Positions 51,167 to 61,264 of a stretch of DNA of 64,000 bases are shown here, piece after piece. A program made the position numbers and the translations under genes. Origin of the DNA: Sphingomonas hylomeconis (GTDB lineage: Bacteria; Pseudomonadota; Alphaproteobacteria; Sphingomonadales; Sphingomonadaceae); the NCBI RefSeq assembly GCF_025370105.1, contig NZ_JANQBK010000008.1, positions 62,001-126,000 of the forward strand. Reading direction: 5' to 3'. The notes below the pieces were generated by a model that did no database searches, was not told the origin of the DNA, and saw nothing but the letters and a program-made list of their open reading frames with translations. Each line of letters opens with the position of its first letter. Within the stretch, counting starts at the first letter, position 1.

Positions 51167-51474
51167 TGAAACAGCACCGGCCAAGGCATTCTGCCCGCAG
51201 GTCCACATGGCCCGCGCCGCTTCAGGTGCGTGGCCGATCCAGGTTGACGTACGCATGATGCATTCCCCCTGCCCTCCGCGCCGACCGGCTTTTGCCGGCG
51301 GGCGTGCGGACGTGGCAGGCGCCCAGGGCCAGATGCCGGGGCGTGCACCGCGTACAGAGGCAATGTTGTCCATCGACGGCACGCAATCGGGCGGCACACC
51401 GCCCCCTGCGCCGCCGCATCACAATCGCGCGCGGGGAGCCCCAGGCACCGGACCGCGCGTCCGGAGAATAATAC

Positions 51475-54246
51475 ATGACAATGCGTATGCTGATCGACGC
51501 ACGCCACCGGGAAGAGACCCGGGTTGCCGTCGTCAACGGAAATCGAATCGAGGAATTTGATTTCGAATCCTCTGAGCACAAGCAGCTCAAGGGTAATATC
51601 TATCTCGCCAAGGTTACCCGGGTCGAACCGTCGCTGCAGGCGGCGTTCGTCGATTATGGCGGCAATCGCCACGGCTTCCTCGCGTTCAGCGAAATCCACC
51701 CCGATTATTACCAGATCCCCAAGGAAGACCGCGACGCGCTGCTGCGCGAAGAAGCGGAGCATGCCGCCGAGGAAATGGCGCTGCGCGCGCAGCACGACGA
51801 CGATGAAGACGACCTGCACGACGACGAGGACGGGTACGTCTCGGGCGGCGAGCATGACGACGAGATCGACGAAGACAGCGTCGAGCGGTTCGAGGACGAT
51901 GGCGGCGTAGAGCCCGAAGGCGCCGCCGAACCGCGCGGCCGTCGCCGCAAGCGCGGTGCCAATGACGAAGCGGCCGAGGATCTGCGCGAGCGCCGCACCA
52001 ATCTGCGCCATCGCTACAAGATCCAGGACGTGATCCGCCGCCGCCAGGTGCTGCTCGTCCAGGTCGTCAAGGAAGAACGCGGCAACAAGGGCGCCGCGCT
52101 GACCAGCTATCTGTCGCTCGCCGGCCGCTATTGCGTGCTGATGCCCAACACGTCGCATGGCGGCGGGATCAGCCGCAAGATCAGCAATGCCGGCGATCGC
52201 AAGCGCCTGAAGTCGATCATGGCCGACATGAAGCTGCCCCCGTCGATGGGCTGCATCGTGCGCACCGCCGGGCTGCAGCGCACGCGGCAGGAGATCAAGC
52301 GCGACTTCGATTATCTCGCCCGCCTGTGGGACGGGATCCGCGAGAAGACGCTCGAGTCTTCGGCGCCGGCGCTGGTCTACGGCGACAGCGACCTGCTCAA
52401 GCGCGCGATCCGCGATATCTACAACAAGGATATCGACGAAGTGATCGTCGAGGGCGTCGAGGGCTATCAGCAGGCCCGCGAATTCATGAAGCTGCTGATG
52501 CCGAGCCATGCGCGCAAGGTGAAGCATTATTCCGATGCCGTGCCGCTGTATCAGCGCGCGCGCGTCGAGGAGCAGCTCTCCGCCATGTATCACCCCGTGG
52601 TACAGCTGAAATCCGGCGGTTACCTGGTGATCAACCCGACCGAAGCCTTGGTGTCGATCGACATCAACTCCGGCCGCTCGACCCGCGAGCACAGCATCGA
52701 GCAGACGGCGACCGCGACCAACCTCGAAGCCGCGCAGGAAATCGCGCGCCAGTTGCGCCTGCGCGACATGGCCGGCCTGGTCGTGATCGATTTCATCGAC
52801 ATGGATAACAGCTCGAACGTCCGCAAGGTCGAGAAGGCGATGAAGGACGCGCTCAAGAACGATCGCGCGCGCATCCAGGTCGGTCGCATCTCCAGCTTCG
52901 GGCTGATGGAAATGAGCCGCCAGCGCCTGCGCACCGGCGTGCTCGAAGCCTCCACGCGCCAGTGCCCGCATTGCGAGGGCACCGGTCTGGTCCGCACCGC
53001 CTCGTCGTCGGGCGTCTCCGCGCTGCGGCTGATCGAGGACGAAGCGGCGCAGGGCCGCGGGTCGATCCTCACGCTGCATGCCAGCGCCGAGGCTGCCTTC
53101 TTCCTGCTCAACCGCAAGCGCGGGGATCTCGCCGAGATCGAGGAGCGCTACGGCGTGACGATCGAAGTGACGCCGGATGGCGAGCAGGAAGGCGCGCGCA
53201 TGTCGGTCGAAGTGGCCGGCCCGCCCCCTGCCTACGCACCGCGCTTCGCCGCGCCGATCGTCGAGAATGACGAGGACTATCTCGAGGAAGTCGAGGAAGA
53301 GTTCGACGAGGTCGAGGACGACGAGGAGACCGAAGAGGCCGCCGAGCCGCGGGCGCCGCGCGAACCGCGCGAGCGCACCGAACGCGCCGCCGATGATGAG
53401 GGCGGGCGCAAGCGTCGCCGCCGTCGCGGTCGCCGCGGGCGCAATCGCCCCGAGGGCGAGGAAGCGCGCGAGGGCGACGAGGCGTCGGCCGACGAGCCGG
53501 TCGAGGGCGAACTCGACGGCGAAGAGTCCGCGGTCGAGGGTGATGCCGAGTTCGTCGGCGAGCAGCCGGTGAGCGAAGAGGGCGAAGGCCGTCGTCGTCG
53601 CGGGCGTCGCGGGCGTCGTGGCGGCCGCCGCAACGAAGGCGATCGCGCCGAGGGTAACGGCGAGACGACCGAAACCGGCGATGTCGAGGCGATGGGCGAC
53701 GCGCCGGTCGCGGTCGAGGCGCCCGAGCCGGTTGCCGACGCCGAGGAAGCGCCCAAAAAGGGTCGTCGTCGTCCGCGTGCGCGCGGTGCCGATGCCGCGC
53801 CCGTGGTCGCCGCCCCGGTCGTCGACGCCGAACCGGTCGTCGAGGCCGCACCCGTGGCCGAGCCGGAGGCCGAAGCGCCTGCCAAGCCCAAGCGTAGCCG
53901 TCGCAAGAAGGCGGATGTGGAGGCCGAGACGCCAGCCGTAGAGACGGCGGTGGTCGACAGCCCGGCGCTGATGGACGTGCCGGTTTCGGAAGAGCCCATG
54001 CCCAAGAAGCGTCGCGCGCCACGCAAGAAAGCGGAAGTGGAAGCCGAAGCCGAGGCACCGGTTGCCATCCGCGCGCCGAAGCCGGCGGCCAAGCCCCGCA
54101 CGCCCAAGGCGGCGGCCGCCGCCCCGGTCGCGCCGGCGGTGGAAGTCGAGCAAGCGGACATGCCGGCCGAACGTGAGGTCGATGCCGATCCGGGCGAAGC
54201 CGGCAGCCCGCGTCGCGGCTGGTGGCAGCGCACGTTCGGCGCATAA
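51475..54246 (+). CDS. rne: Ribonuclease E
   Basis: 923 residues. The catalytic half has an S1 domain split by an acidic insertion (about 95-178), a 5' sensor/RNase H-like part, and the DNase I-like site with Val-Ile-Asp-Phe-Ile-Asp-Met-Asp-Asn at 437-445. The zinc-link Cys-Pro-His-Cys is at 497-500. The C-terminal half is low-complexity: an acidic stretch, Arg-rich patches that can bind RNA, several short Lys/Arg blocks (Arg-Ser-Arg-Arg-Lys-Lys), and a final Trp-Trp-Gln-Arg-Thr-Phe-Gly. RNase E is the main mRNA-decay enzyme and the scaffold of the degradosome. GGAG lies before ATG 51475. Confidence 0.96.
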   Translation: MTMRMLIDARHREETRVAVVNGNRIEEFDFESSEHKQLKGNIYLAKVTRVEPSLQAAFVDYGGNRHGFLAFSEIHPDYYQIPKEDRDALLREEAEHAAEEMALRAQHDDDEDDLHDDEDGYVSGGEHDDEIDEDSVERFEDDGGVEPEGAAEPRGRRRKRGANDEAAEDLRERRTNLRHRYKIQDVIRRRQVLLVQVVKEERGNKGAALTSYLSLAGRYCVLMPNTSHGGGISRKISNAGDRKRLKSIMADMKLPPSMGCIVRTAGLQRTRQEIKRDFDYLARLWDGIREKTLESSAPALVYGDSDLLKRAIRDIYNKDIDEVIVEGVEGYQQAREFMKLLMPSHARKVKHYSDAVPLYQRARVEEQLSAMYHPVVQLKSGGYLVINPTEALVSIDINSGRSTREHSIEQTATATNLEAAQEIARQLRLRDMAGLVVIDFIDMDNSSNVRKVEKAMKDALKNDRARIQVGRISSFGLMEMSRQRLRTGVLEASTRQCPHCEGTGLVRTASSSGVSALRLIEDEAAQGRGSILTLHASAEAAFFLLNRKRGDLAEIEERYGVTIEVTPDGEQEGARMSVEVAGPPPAYAPRFAAPIVENDEDYLEEVEEEFDEVEDDEETEEAAEPRAPREPRERTERAADDEGGRKRRRRRGRRGRNRPEGEEAREGDEASADEPVEGELDGEESAVEGDAEFVGEQPVSEEGEGRRRRGRRGRRGGRRNEGDRAEGNGETTETGDVEAMGDAPVAVEAPEPVADAEEAPKKGRRRPRARGADAAPVVAAPVVDAEPVVEAAPVAEPEAEAPAKPKRSRRKKADVEAETPAVETAVVDSPALMDVPVSEEPMPKKRRAPRKKAEVEAEAEAPVAIRAPKPAAKPRTPKAAAAAPVAPAVEVEQADMPAEREVDADPGEAGSPRRGWWQRTFGA

Positions 54247-54265
54247 CCGCCTGAACGGCTGAACA

Positions 54266-54298
54266 AGGCCCCCTCCCGCCGCGGGAGGGGGCCTTTTT
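54266..54298 (+). terminator. Rho-independent terminator of rne
   Basis: AGGCCCCCTCCCG (54266-54278) pairs with CGGGAGGGGGCCT (54282-54294), followed by TTTT. A 13-base GC-rich stem with a T run 20 bases after the rne stop. Confidence 0.9.
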
Positions 54299-54408
54299 CG
54301 TGCATGCTCCGTTCTGCCGTGGGACAAGTGCCGCTTCACCACCCGTTCAGCCGCGCCGGCTAAGGCAAAGCGCTCCCGTCAATTGCCAGCACCGGAAAAC
54401 TACTCGAT

Positions 54409-55770
54409 ATGTCCGGCATGAAACGTCTCGTTACCGGGATCGCCGCCTCCCTCCTGCTTCTGGCGCAGCCTGCCGCCGCACAGTCGATCCTGCGCGATGC
54501 CGAGACGGAGGCAATGTTCGCCACCATGTCGCGGCCGCTGATCGTCGCCGCCGGCCTGTCGCCGGCGAACGTCCGCGTCGTGCTGATCAACGACGATTCG
54601 ATCAACGCCTTCGTCGCCGGCGGGCAGACCGTCTATGTCCATTCCGGGCTGCTTGCGGCGGCCGACAATGCCAATGAAGTGCAGGGCGTGATCGCGCACG
54701 AACTCGGCCATATCGCCGATGGCCATGTCGTGCTGCAGGATGTCGGCAGCAAGCCGGCACTGGGCATCACGCTGCTCAGCATGGTCGTCGGTCTGGCCGC
54801 CGCGGTGGCCGGGGCCGGCGATGCCGGGATGGCGATCATGGGGCTCGGCCAGGCTGCCGGCATGGGCAAGTTCCTCGCCTTCAGCCGCGTGCAGGAATCC
54901 ACTGCGGATGCCGCCGGCGCCAAATATCTCAACGATTCCGGCGTCAGCGGGCGCGGCATGCTGTCCTTCTTCAAGAAGCTGCAGAGCCAGGAATATGCCT
55001 ACGGCCTCAAGAACATCGATCCGTTCGCGCAGAGCCACCCGCTGAGCGGCCAGCGGATCGAAAATCTGCGCAACGACCTGATGGCCGGCAAGTCGTGGAA
55101 CGCCAAGCCGGACGTCGCGCTGGAGGAGCGCTTCAAGCGCGTGAAGGCCAAGCTGAACGGCTTCGTCGCCGATGCCAAGACCACGCTCAACGTCTATCCG
55201 GAGGACAATCAGAGCGTCTACGCGCATTATGCCCGCGCCTATGCGTGGCACAAATCGGGCTATCCCGACAAAGCCGATGCCGAGGCCGCCGCGCTGATCA
55301 AGGCCGATCCGCACGATCCGTATTTTCTCGAGATACAGGGCCAGATCCTGCTCGAGGCGGGCAAACCGGCCGAGGCGATCGCGCCGCTGCGCGAGGCGAC
55401 CGAGCGGTCGAACAATGCGCCGCTGATCGCCACCACCTTCGGCCATGCGCTGATCGCCACCGACGATGCCAAGAATTATCCCGAAGCGGTGCGCGTGCTG
55501 CGCCAGGCGGTGCAGCGCGACGATCAGAACCCGTTCGCCTGGTATCAGCTCGGCACGGTCTACGAACGGATCGGCGACGAACCCCGCGCGCTGCTCGCCA
55601 CTGCCGAGCGCGCCAGCCAGAATGGTGATTCACGCACCGCGGCGTACAGCGCGCGCGGCGCGATGGCCGGCCTCACGCCCAACACGGCGGACTGGATCAG
55701 GGCGCAGGACATCGCCATGACCGCGCAGAACGACATGGACGACAACCCCAAAAAGTATCGCAAACGATGA
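54409..55770 (+). CDS. BepA-like periplasmic M48 metalloprotease with TPR domain
   Basis: 453 residues. A signal peptide (1-24) precedes the M48 zinc protease domain with His-Glu-Leu-Gly-His at 97-101 and a later Glu in Gln-Glu-Ser-Thr-Ala-Asp. The second half (about 255-430) is TPR repeats. BepA in E. coli checks the folding of outer-membrane proteins such as LptD and degrades stalled ones. The next gene, a DsbA-like thiol oxidoreductase, overlaps it by four bases, which fits a role in folding disulfide-bonded envelope proteins. Confidence 0.9.
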   Translation: MSGMKRLVTGIAASLLLLAQPAAAQSILRDAETEAMFATMSRPLIVAAGLSPANVRVVLINDDSINAFVAGGQTVYVHSGLLAAADNANEVQGVIAHELGHIADGHVVLQDVGSKPALGITLLSMVVGLAAAVAGAGDAGMAIMGLGQAAGMGKFLAFSRVQESTADAAGAKYLNDSGVSGRGMLSFFKKLQSQEYAYGLKNIDPFAQSHPLSGQRIENLRNDLMAGKSWNAKPDVALEERFKRVKAKLNGFVADAKTTLNVYPEDNQSVYAHYARAYAWHKSGYPDKADAEAAALIKADPHDPYFLEIQGQILLEAGKPAEAIAPLREATERSNNAPLIATTFGHALIATDDAKNYPEAVRVLRQAVQRDDQNPFAWYQLGTVYERIGDEPRALLATAERASQNGDSRTAAYSARGAMAGLTPNTADWIRAQDIAMTAQNDMDDNPKKYRKR

Positions 55771-56513
55771 TATATGCCGAAACCCGATCCTCGCTGAAGC
55801 TCGTCGGGCTGATGCTCGTCGCGACCTTGCTCGGCGGCATCATCCTGTGGGCCGCGCAGCGCGCCGCGCCGAACGCGCTGCAGGGCGCCGACAAGGCCCG
55901 GATCGAGGCGACGGTGCGCGATTACGTGCTGGCGCACCCGGAGATCATTCCCGAAGCGATGCGGCTGCTGCAGCAGCGCGAGACCGGCAAGTCGATCGCC
56001 GCCAATCGTGCGCAGATCCTCGAGCCGTTCGGCGATGCCTGGATCGGCAACCCCAAGGGCGACGTCACGCTGGTCGAATATTTCGACTATAATTGCGGCT
56101 ATTGCCGCTCCAGCCTGCCGGTGATCGCCGAGCTGGTGCGGCGCGATCCCAATGTGCGCGTGGTGTTCAAGGAATTCCCGATCCTGAGCGAACAGAGCGT
56201 GACGGCGGCGCGGCTCAGCCTGGCCGCCGCCGCACAGGGCAAGTTCAAGCCGTTTCACGACGCGCTCTATGCCGCGGGGCCGGTATCCGAACAGACGATG
56301 CAGCAGGCGGCGAAGACGGCCGGGCTGGACCTGGCCAAGGCCGCGGCAATGACGCCCAAGGCCGAAGCGGAGATCGCCGCCAACCGCCGCGTCGCGCAAA
56401 CGCTGGGGCTGACGGGCACGCCGAGCTGGGTGATCGGCACCAAGGTGGTGTCCGCCGCGCTGCCGCTGGAGGAGCTGGAGAAAGCCGTGAAGGAAGCGCG
56501 CGCGCAGAGCTGA
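55767..56513 (+). CDS. DsbA family thiol-disulfide oxidoreductase
   Basis: 248 residues. A membrane anchor (about 11-30) is followed by a helical linker and the thioredoxin fold with Cys110-Gly-Tyr-Cys113 in Phe-Asp-Tyr-Asn-Cys-Gly-Tyr-Cys. The cis-proline is in Gly-Thr-Pro-Ser-Trp. The Tyr-Phe-Asp-Tyr start of the motif is that of DsbA-like proteins of the Bdb/ScsC group rather than classical DsbA. It may make or repair disulfides in the periplasm. It is coupled to the BepA-like gene. Confidence 0.9.
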   Translation: MIYAETRSSLKLVGLMLVATLLGGIILWAAQRAAPNALQGADKARIEATVRDYVLAHPEIIPEAMRLLQQRETGKSIAANRAQILEPFGDAWIGNPKGDVTLVEYFDYNCGYCRSSLPVIAELVRRDPNVRVVFKEFPILSEQSVTAARLSLAAAAQGKFKPFHDALYAAGPVSEQTMQQAAKTAGLDLAKAAAMTPKAEAEIAANRRVAQTLGLTGTPSWVIGTKVVSAALPLEELEKAVKEARAQS

Positions 56514-56549
56514 GACGCGCATGTGTCGCGCCCCCGCCCCCACACACTG

Positions 56550-56639
56550 CCGTCATCCTGACGAACGTCAGGATCCATTCCTCCTCTCGGACGATCGAGC
56601 ATGAGGCACGATGGATCCTGACGTTCGACAGGATGACGG
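56550..56639. repeat. Paired inverted repeat, GTCATCCTGA family
   Basis: The left arm CCGTCATCCTGACGAACGTC leads into AGGATCCAT; the right arm GATGGATCCTGACGTTCGAC leads into AGGATGACGG. Nearly perfect arms of about 30 bases around about 30 bases. It lies 36 bases after the DsbA-like gene stop and ends 71 bases before the ABC ATPase start. Confidence 0.87.
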
Positions 56640-56710
56640 AATAGCGTACCGCACGGTTGCACCGCACCGCCCCCGCCCCCATCTCCCCTCCACCCAGGGG
56701 GATCTCCAGC

Positions 56711-57639
<929 letters not shown>

Positions 57640-57643
<4 letters not shown>

Positions 57644-58410
57644 CCGGTTTCAATGCGCACGGCGTATGGGCCATCTATCGCTTCGAAATGGCGCGCGCGC
57701 TGCGCACGCTGTGGCAGAGCGTGGCGACGCCGGTGATCACCACCTCGCTCTATTTCGTCGTGTTCGGCGGGGCGATCGGCAGCCGCATGCAATCGGTCGA
57801 CGGGGTCGGCTATGGCAGCTTCATCGTGCCCGGGCTGATCATGCTCTCGCTGCTCACGCAGAGCATTTCCAACGCCTCGATCGGCATCTACTTCCCCAAA
57901 TTCACCGGCACGATCTACGAACTGCTCTCGGCCCCCGTATCGGCGATGGAGATGGTGCTCGGCTATGTCGGCGCCGCGGCGACCAAATCGGTGATCCTCG
58001 GCCTGATCATTCTCGCCACCGCAATGCTGTTCGTCGATCTGCCGATCAAGCACCCGCTTATGATGCTCGCTTTCCTCGTGCTGACCAGCATCGCGTTCAG
58101 CCTGTTCGGCTTCATCATCGGCGTCTGGGCCAAGGGCTTCGAACAGCTGAACTTCGTGCCGGCGCTGCTGATCACGCCGCTCACCTTCCTTGGCGGCGCG
58201 TTCTACTCGATCGACATGCTGCCGCCGGTGTGGCGCACGGTCAGCCTGTTCAATCCGGTCGTCTATCTGGTCAGCGGCTTCCGCTGGAGCTTCTTCGGCC
58301 AGGGCGATGTCGGGGTCGGCGCGAGCCTTGCCTTCACCTTCGCCTTCCTGCTGGCGTGCCTCGGCGTGATCGCCTGGATCTTCAAGACCGGGTATCGGAT
58401 GAAGGAATAA
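57640..58410 (+). CDS. ABC-2 type transport permease (YadH-like)
   Basis: 256 residues with six membrane helices and the ABC-2 family layout. A conserved block Val-Pro-Gly-Leu-Ile-Met-Leu-Ser-Leu lies near 66-74, and the late Phe-Asn-Pro-Val-Val-Tyr-Leu-Val is the ABC-2 signature. Start and ATPase stop overlap by ATGA. With the ATPase it forms an exporter of the YadGH/NodIJ type, possibly for a drug, lipid or polysaccharide; sequence does not tell which. Confidence 0.9.
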
Positions 58411-58541
58411 CTCCTCCCCGGCACGGGGAGGGCGTTTTCAGCCGAGTGGTGGAGGGCGGCCACCGCGAGCGCCAACTGCTGCGTTGCCGGCCCACCCCCT
58501 CCGTCAGGCTGCGCCTGCCACCTCCCCGTGCCGGGGAGGAG
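58411..58541. repeat. Paired inverted repeat, CTCCTCCCC family, between convergent genes
   Basis: The left arm CTCCTCCCCGGCACGGGGAG matches the right arm CTCCCCGTGCCGGGGAGGAG in inverted form, over 20 bases without a mismatch. Each arm is also its own hairpin. It starts in direct contact with the permease stop and ends four bases before the glpX stop, so it separates two convergent genes and may end both transcripts. Confidence 0.9.
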
Positions 58542-58545
58542 TGTT

Positions 58546-59514
58546 TTAAATCCGATGTTCGCCCTTCACCCAGCGCACCGTGCCGCTCGACGCACGCATC
58601 ACCACGCTCTCCGTCGTCATCGTGCCGCCCTTGCGCTTCACGCCTTCGAGCAGCGATCCGTCGGTCACGCCGGTCGCGGCGAAGATGCAGTCGCCCTTGG
58701 CCAGCTCGGTCAGGTCGTATTGCTTGTCGAGATCGGTCACGCCCCACTTGGCCGCGCGGCCGCGCTCGTCGTCGTTGCGGAACAGCAACCGGCCCTTGAA
58801 TTGCCCACCGACGCAACGCAGCGCTGCGGCCGCCAGCACGCCCTCCGGCGCACCGCCCGAGCCCATATAGATGTCGATCGTCGTATCGGGATTGGTCGTC
58901 GCGATCACCCCGGCGACGTCGCCGTCACCGATCAGCATGATGCCGACGCCGAGTGCGCGCAGTTCGGCGATCAGCGCCTCGTGCCGCGGGCGATCGAGCA
59001 CGCAGGCGATGATCTCGCTGGGCTCCACGCCCTTGGCCGCGGCGACGGCGCGGATATTCTCGGTCGGCGTGCGATCGAGATCGATGATCCCTTCGGGATA
59101 GCCCGGGCCGACGGCGATTTTGTCCATATACACGTCGGGTGCGTTGAGCAGCCCGCCCTGTTCGGCGATCGCCAGCACCGCCAGGCTGTTCGGGCCGGCG
59201 GTCGCACAGATCGTCGTGCCTTCGAGCGGATCGAGCGCGATGTCGATCTTCGGCCCCTTGCCGATCGCCGAGCCGACCTTTTCGCCGATGAACAGCATCG
59301 GCGCCTCGTCGCGCTCGCCTTCGCCGATCACCACGGTGCCGTCCATGTACAGCGAGTTGAGCGCCTCGCGCATCGCCTCGACGGCGGCGGCATCGGCGGC
59401 CTTTTCGTCGCCGCGGCCGACCAGTTTGGACGCAGCGACCGCCGCCGCTTCGGTGACGCGCACCATTTCGAGGACGAGGACGCGGTCGAGTACCTGGCTG
59501 GCGGCAGTGGTCAT
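58546..59514 (-). CDS. glpX: Class II fructose-1,6-bisphosphatase
   Basis: 322 residues. The GlpX signature is Leu-Asp-Pro-Leu-Glu-Gly-Thr-Thr near the middle, with metal-binding acidic residues around it; Gly-Glu-Gly-Glu-Arg-Asp-Glu-Ala-Pro-Met and Gly-Ser-Gly-Gly-Ala-Pro-Glu-Gly are other family blocks. It removes the 1-phosphate from fructose-1,6-bisphosphate in gluconeogenesis. ATG 59514 gives the normal length; the ATG at 59559 would add 15 residues without a family match. Confidence 0.95.
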   Translation of the reverse strand: MTTAASQVLDRVLVLEMVRVTEAAAVAASKLVGRGDEKAADAAAVEAMREALNSLYMDGTVVIGEGERDEAPMLFIGEKVGSAIGKGPKIDIALDPLEGTTICATAGPNSLAVLAIAEQGGLLNAPDVYMDKIAVGPGYPEGIIDLDRTPTENIRAVAAAKGVEPSEIIACVLDRPRHEALIAELRALGVGIMLIGDGDVAGVIATTNPDTTIDIYMGSGGAPEGVLAAAALRCVGGQFKGRLLFRNDDERGRAAKWGVTDLDKQYDLTELAKGDCIFAATGVTDGSLLEGVKRKGGTMTTESVVMRASSGTVRWVKGEHRI

Positions 59515-59571
59515 GAGAATTCCCTTGTTTGGGTTGGGCCTAAGCATGGCCTGTGACAATGTCGAGACCGG

Positions 59572-59672
59572 TCCCCCTCCCGCTTCCGGGAGGGGTCAGG
59601 GGAGGGCATGCCAGCGGGTCCTTGACCCCTGCATGCAGCCCCTCCCCCAGCCCCTCCCGCAAGCGGGAGGGG
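59572..59672. repeat. Paired inverted repeat, CCCCTCCCGC family
   Basis: The left arm CCCCCTCCCGCTTCCGGGAG and the right arm CCCCTCCCGCAAGCGGGAGG each form a hairpin and are inverted copies over about 18 bases. A middle CCTTGACCCC piece gives added pairing. It lies in the gap before dapD, seven bases from its stop, and just upstream of glpX. Confidence 0.8.
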
Positions 59673-59679
59673 AGAAAGA

Positions 59680-60504
59680 TCAATCCCGCAGCAATTCGTT
59701 GATGCTGGTCTTGGAGCGCGTCTGCGCATCGACGCGCTTGACGATCACCGCGCAGTACAGCGCCGGCTTGCCGTCCCCGCCGCCGATCGAGCCCGGCACG
59801 ACCACCGCAAAAGGCGGCACCTCGCCACGGAACGTCTCGCCGGTCGCGCGATCGATGATCTTGGTGCTGGCCCCGAGATACACGCCCATCGACAGCACCG
59901 CGCCCTCGCCGACGCGCACGCCCTCGGCCACTTCGCTGCGCGCGCCGATGAACGCACCGTCGCCGATGATCACCGGATCCGCCTGCAGCGGCTCGAGCAC
60001 CCCGCCGATCCCGGCGCCGCCCGAAATATGCACGTTCCGGCCGATCTGCGCGCAGCTGCCGACCGTCGCCCAGGCGTCGATCATCGAATTCTCGCCGACA
60101 TAGCCGCCGATATTGACGAAGCTCGGCATCAGCACCGCGCCCTTGGCGATATAGGCGCCGCGCCGCACGATGCTGCCCGGCACGCTGCGGAAGCCCGCGG
60201 CGCGATAGCGCGCCTCATCCCAGCCCTCGAACTTGCTCGGCACCTTGTCGAACCAGGTCGATCCGCCCGGCCCCTGGATCACTTCGTTGTCGTTCAGCCG
60301 GAACGACAGCAGGACCGCCTTTTTGAGCCACTGATTGACCGTCCAGCCGCCCTGCCCATCCGGCTCGGCGACGCGCGCCTGCCCGGAATCGAGCAGCTCC
60401 AGTGCCTCGTCCACCGCGCTGCGCACCGCGCCGACCGTGGCGAAGCCGAGATCGGCGCGATCCTCCCATGCGGTATCGATCGTCTTCTGCAGATTGTCGC
60501 TCAT
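59680..60504 (-). CDS. dapD: 2,3,4,5-tetrahydropyridine-2,6-dicarboxylate N-succinyltransferase
   Basis: 274 residues, the family length. DapD adds a succinyl group in the lysine/diaminopimelate pathway. An N-terminal helical domain (about 1-100) is followed by a left-handed beta-helix of hexapeptide repeats (Ile-Gly-Asp-Gly-Ala-Phe-Ile-Gly-Ala and neighbours). The Arg-Arg-Gly-Ala-Tyr-Ile-Ala-Lys-Gly and Pro-Ser-Phe-Val-Asn-Ile-Gly-Ala blocks are diagnostic (here Gly-Gly in place of Gly-Ala). It overlaps the HAD gene by ATGA. Confidence 0.96.
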   Translation of the reverse strand: MSDNLQKTIDTAWEDRADLGFATVGAVRSAVDEALELLDSGQARVAEPDGQGGWTVNQWLKKAVLLSFRLNDNEVIQGPGGSTWFDKVPSKFEGWDEARYRAAGFRSVPGSIVRRGAYIAKGAVLMPSFVNIGGYVGENSMIDAWATVGSCAQIGRNVHISGGAGIGGVLEPLQADPVIIGDGAFIGARSEVAEGVRVGEGAVLSMGVYLGASTKIIDRATGETFRGEVPPFAVVVPGSIGGGDGKPALYCAVIVKRVDAQTRSKTSINELLRD

Positions 60505-61166
60505 GCGGCCTCCAATATGTCTTCCAGCCAGTGGCGGATGTCATGGGTGATGAAATCGACGTGCTCGTGAGTCTCGTCGGGTGTCTGTTCGGAGCCGTTA
60601 TCGACCCACAGGGTGGTCATGCCGATCGCCTTGGCCGGCTTCAGATTGCGCGCCATGTCCTCGGCGAACAGCGAGGCCTGCGGATCGAGATCGAATGCGG
60701 CGCACAGCCCGGCATAGGCCGAGGCCTGCGGCTTGGGCGCGAGGTTCATCGCGTGGATATCGTGGATCGCCTCGAAACTGTCGCTCAGCCCCAGGCGGCC
60801 GAGCACAGTGGTGGCATAGGGCGTATCGGCGTTGGTAAAGACGATCTTGCGCCCCGGCAGCTTGGCGATCGCCGCGGCGAGCGGGGCATTCTCCTCCAGC
60901 GCGTCCATCTCGATATCGTGGACGAAGGCGAGGAACTCATGCGGATCGACGTCGTGATCGGCCATCAGCCCGGCGAGCGTCGTGCCATGCGCGTGGAAAT
61001 AGCCCTTCTGGATGCGCCGCGCCTCGGCCAGATCGACGCCCAGGCGCTCGGAGATGTACGCGCCCATTTTGGCATCGACCCCGTCGAACAGACGCGCGCT
61101 CGCCGGATACAGCGTATTGTCGAGATCGAAGATCCAGGTGCGGATATGGGCGAGCCGGGGGTCCAT
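60501..61166 (-). CDS. HAD-family pyrimidine 5'-nucleotidase (SDT1-like)
   Basis: 221 residues. The HAD motif I is Phe-Asp-Leu-Asp-Asn-Thr-Leu-Tyr with the nucleophile D14 and acid D16. Motif II is Phe-Thr-Asn-Ala-Asp, motif III uses Lys in Ala-Pro-Lys-Pro, and motif IV is Phe-Ala-Glu-Asp-Met. The Asp-Asn-Thr-Leu-Tyr-Pro wording is that of the SDT1/PHM8 pyrimidine nucleotidase group. It is translated with dapD; many alphaproteobacteria share this pair, but a direct functional link is not known. Confidence 0.9.
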   Translation of the reverse strand: MDPRLAHIRTWIFDLDNTLYPASARLFDGVDAKMGAYISERLGVDLAEARRIQKGYFHAHGTTLAGLMADHDVDPHEFLAFVHDIEMDALEENAPLAAAIAKLPGRKIVFTNADTPYATTVLGRLGLSDSFEAIHDIHAMNLAPKPQASAYAGLCAAFDLDPQASLFAEDMARNLKPAKAIGMTTLWVDNGSEQTPDETHEHVDFITHDIRHWLEDILEAA

Positions 61167-61264
61167 GTGCCGTGGCTCTAAGCAGCGCGGGCGTGGGGGG
61201 CAACCTCAACCCGCGCACCGCGCCGCATCTCGGCGGCCGGCACGTCTTGCGCTCAGCCGCCGCG

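Noticed and set aside
51160..54342. A 1060-codon open frame on minus, opposite rne
   Set aside because: Antisense to rne; composition follows the reverse of rne codons, and no ribosome site or family match is seen.
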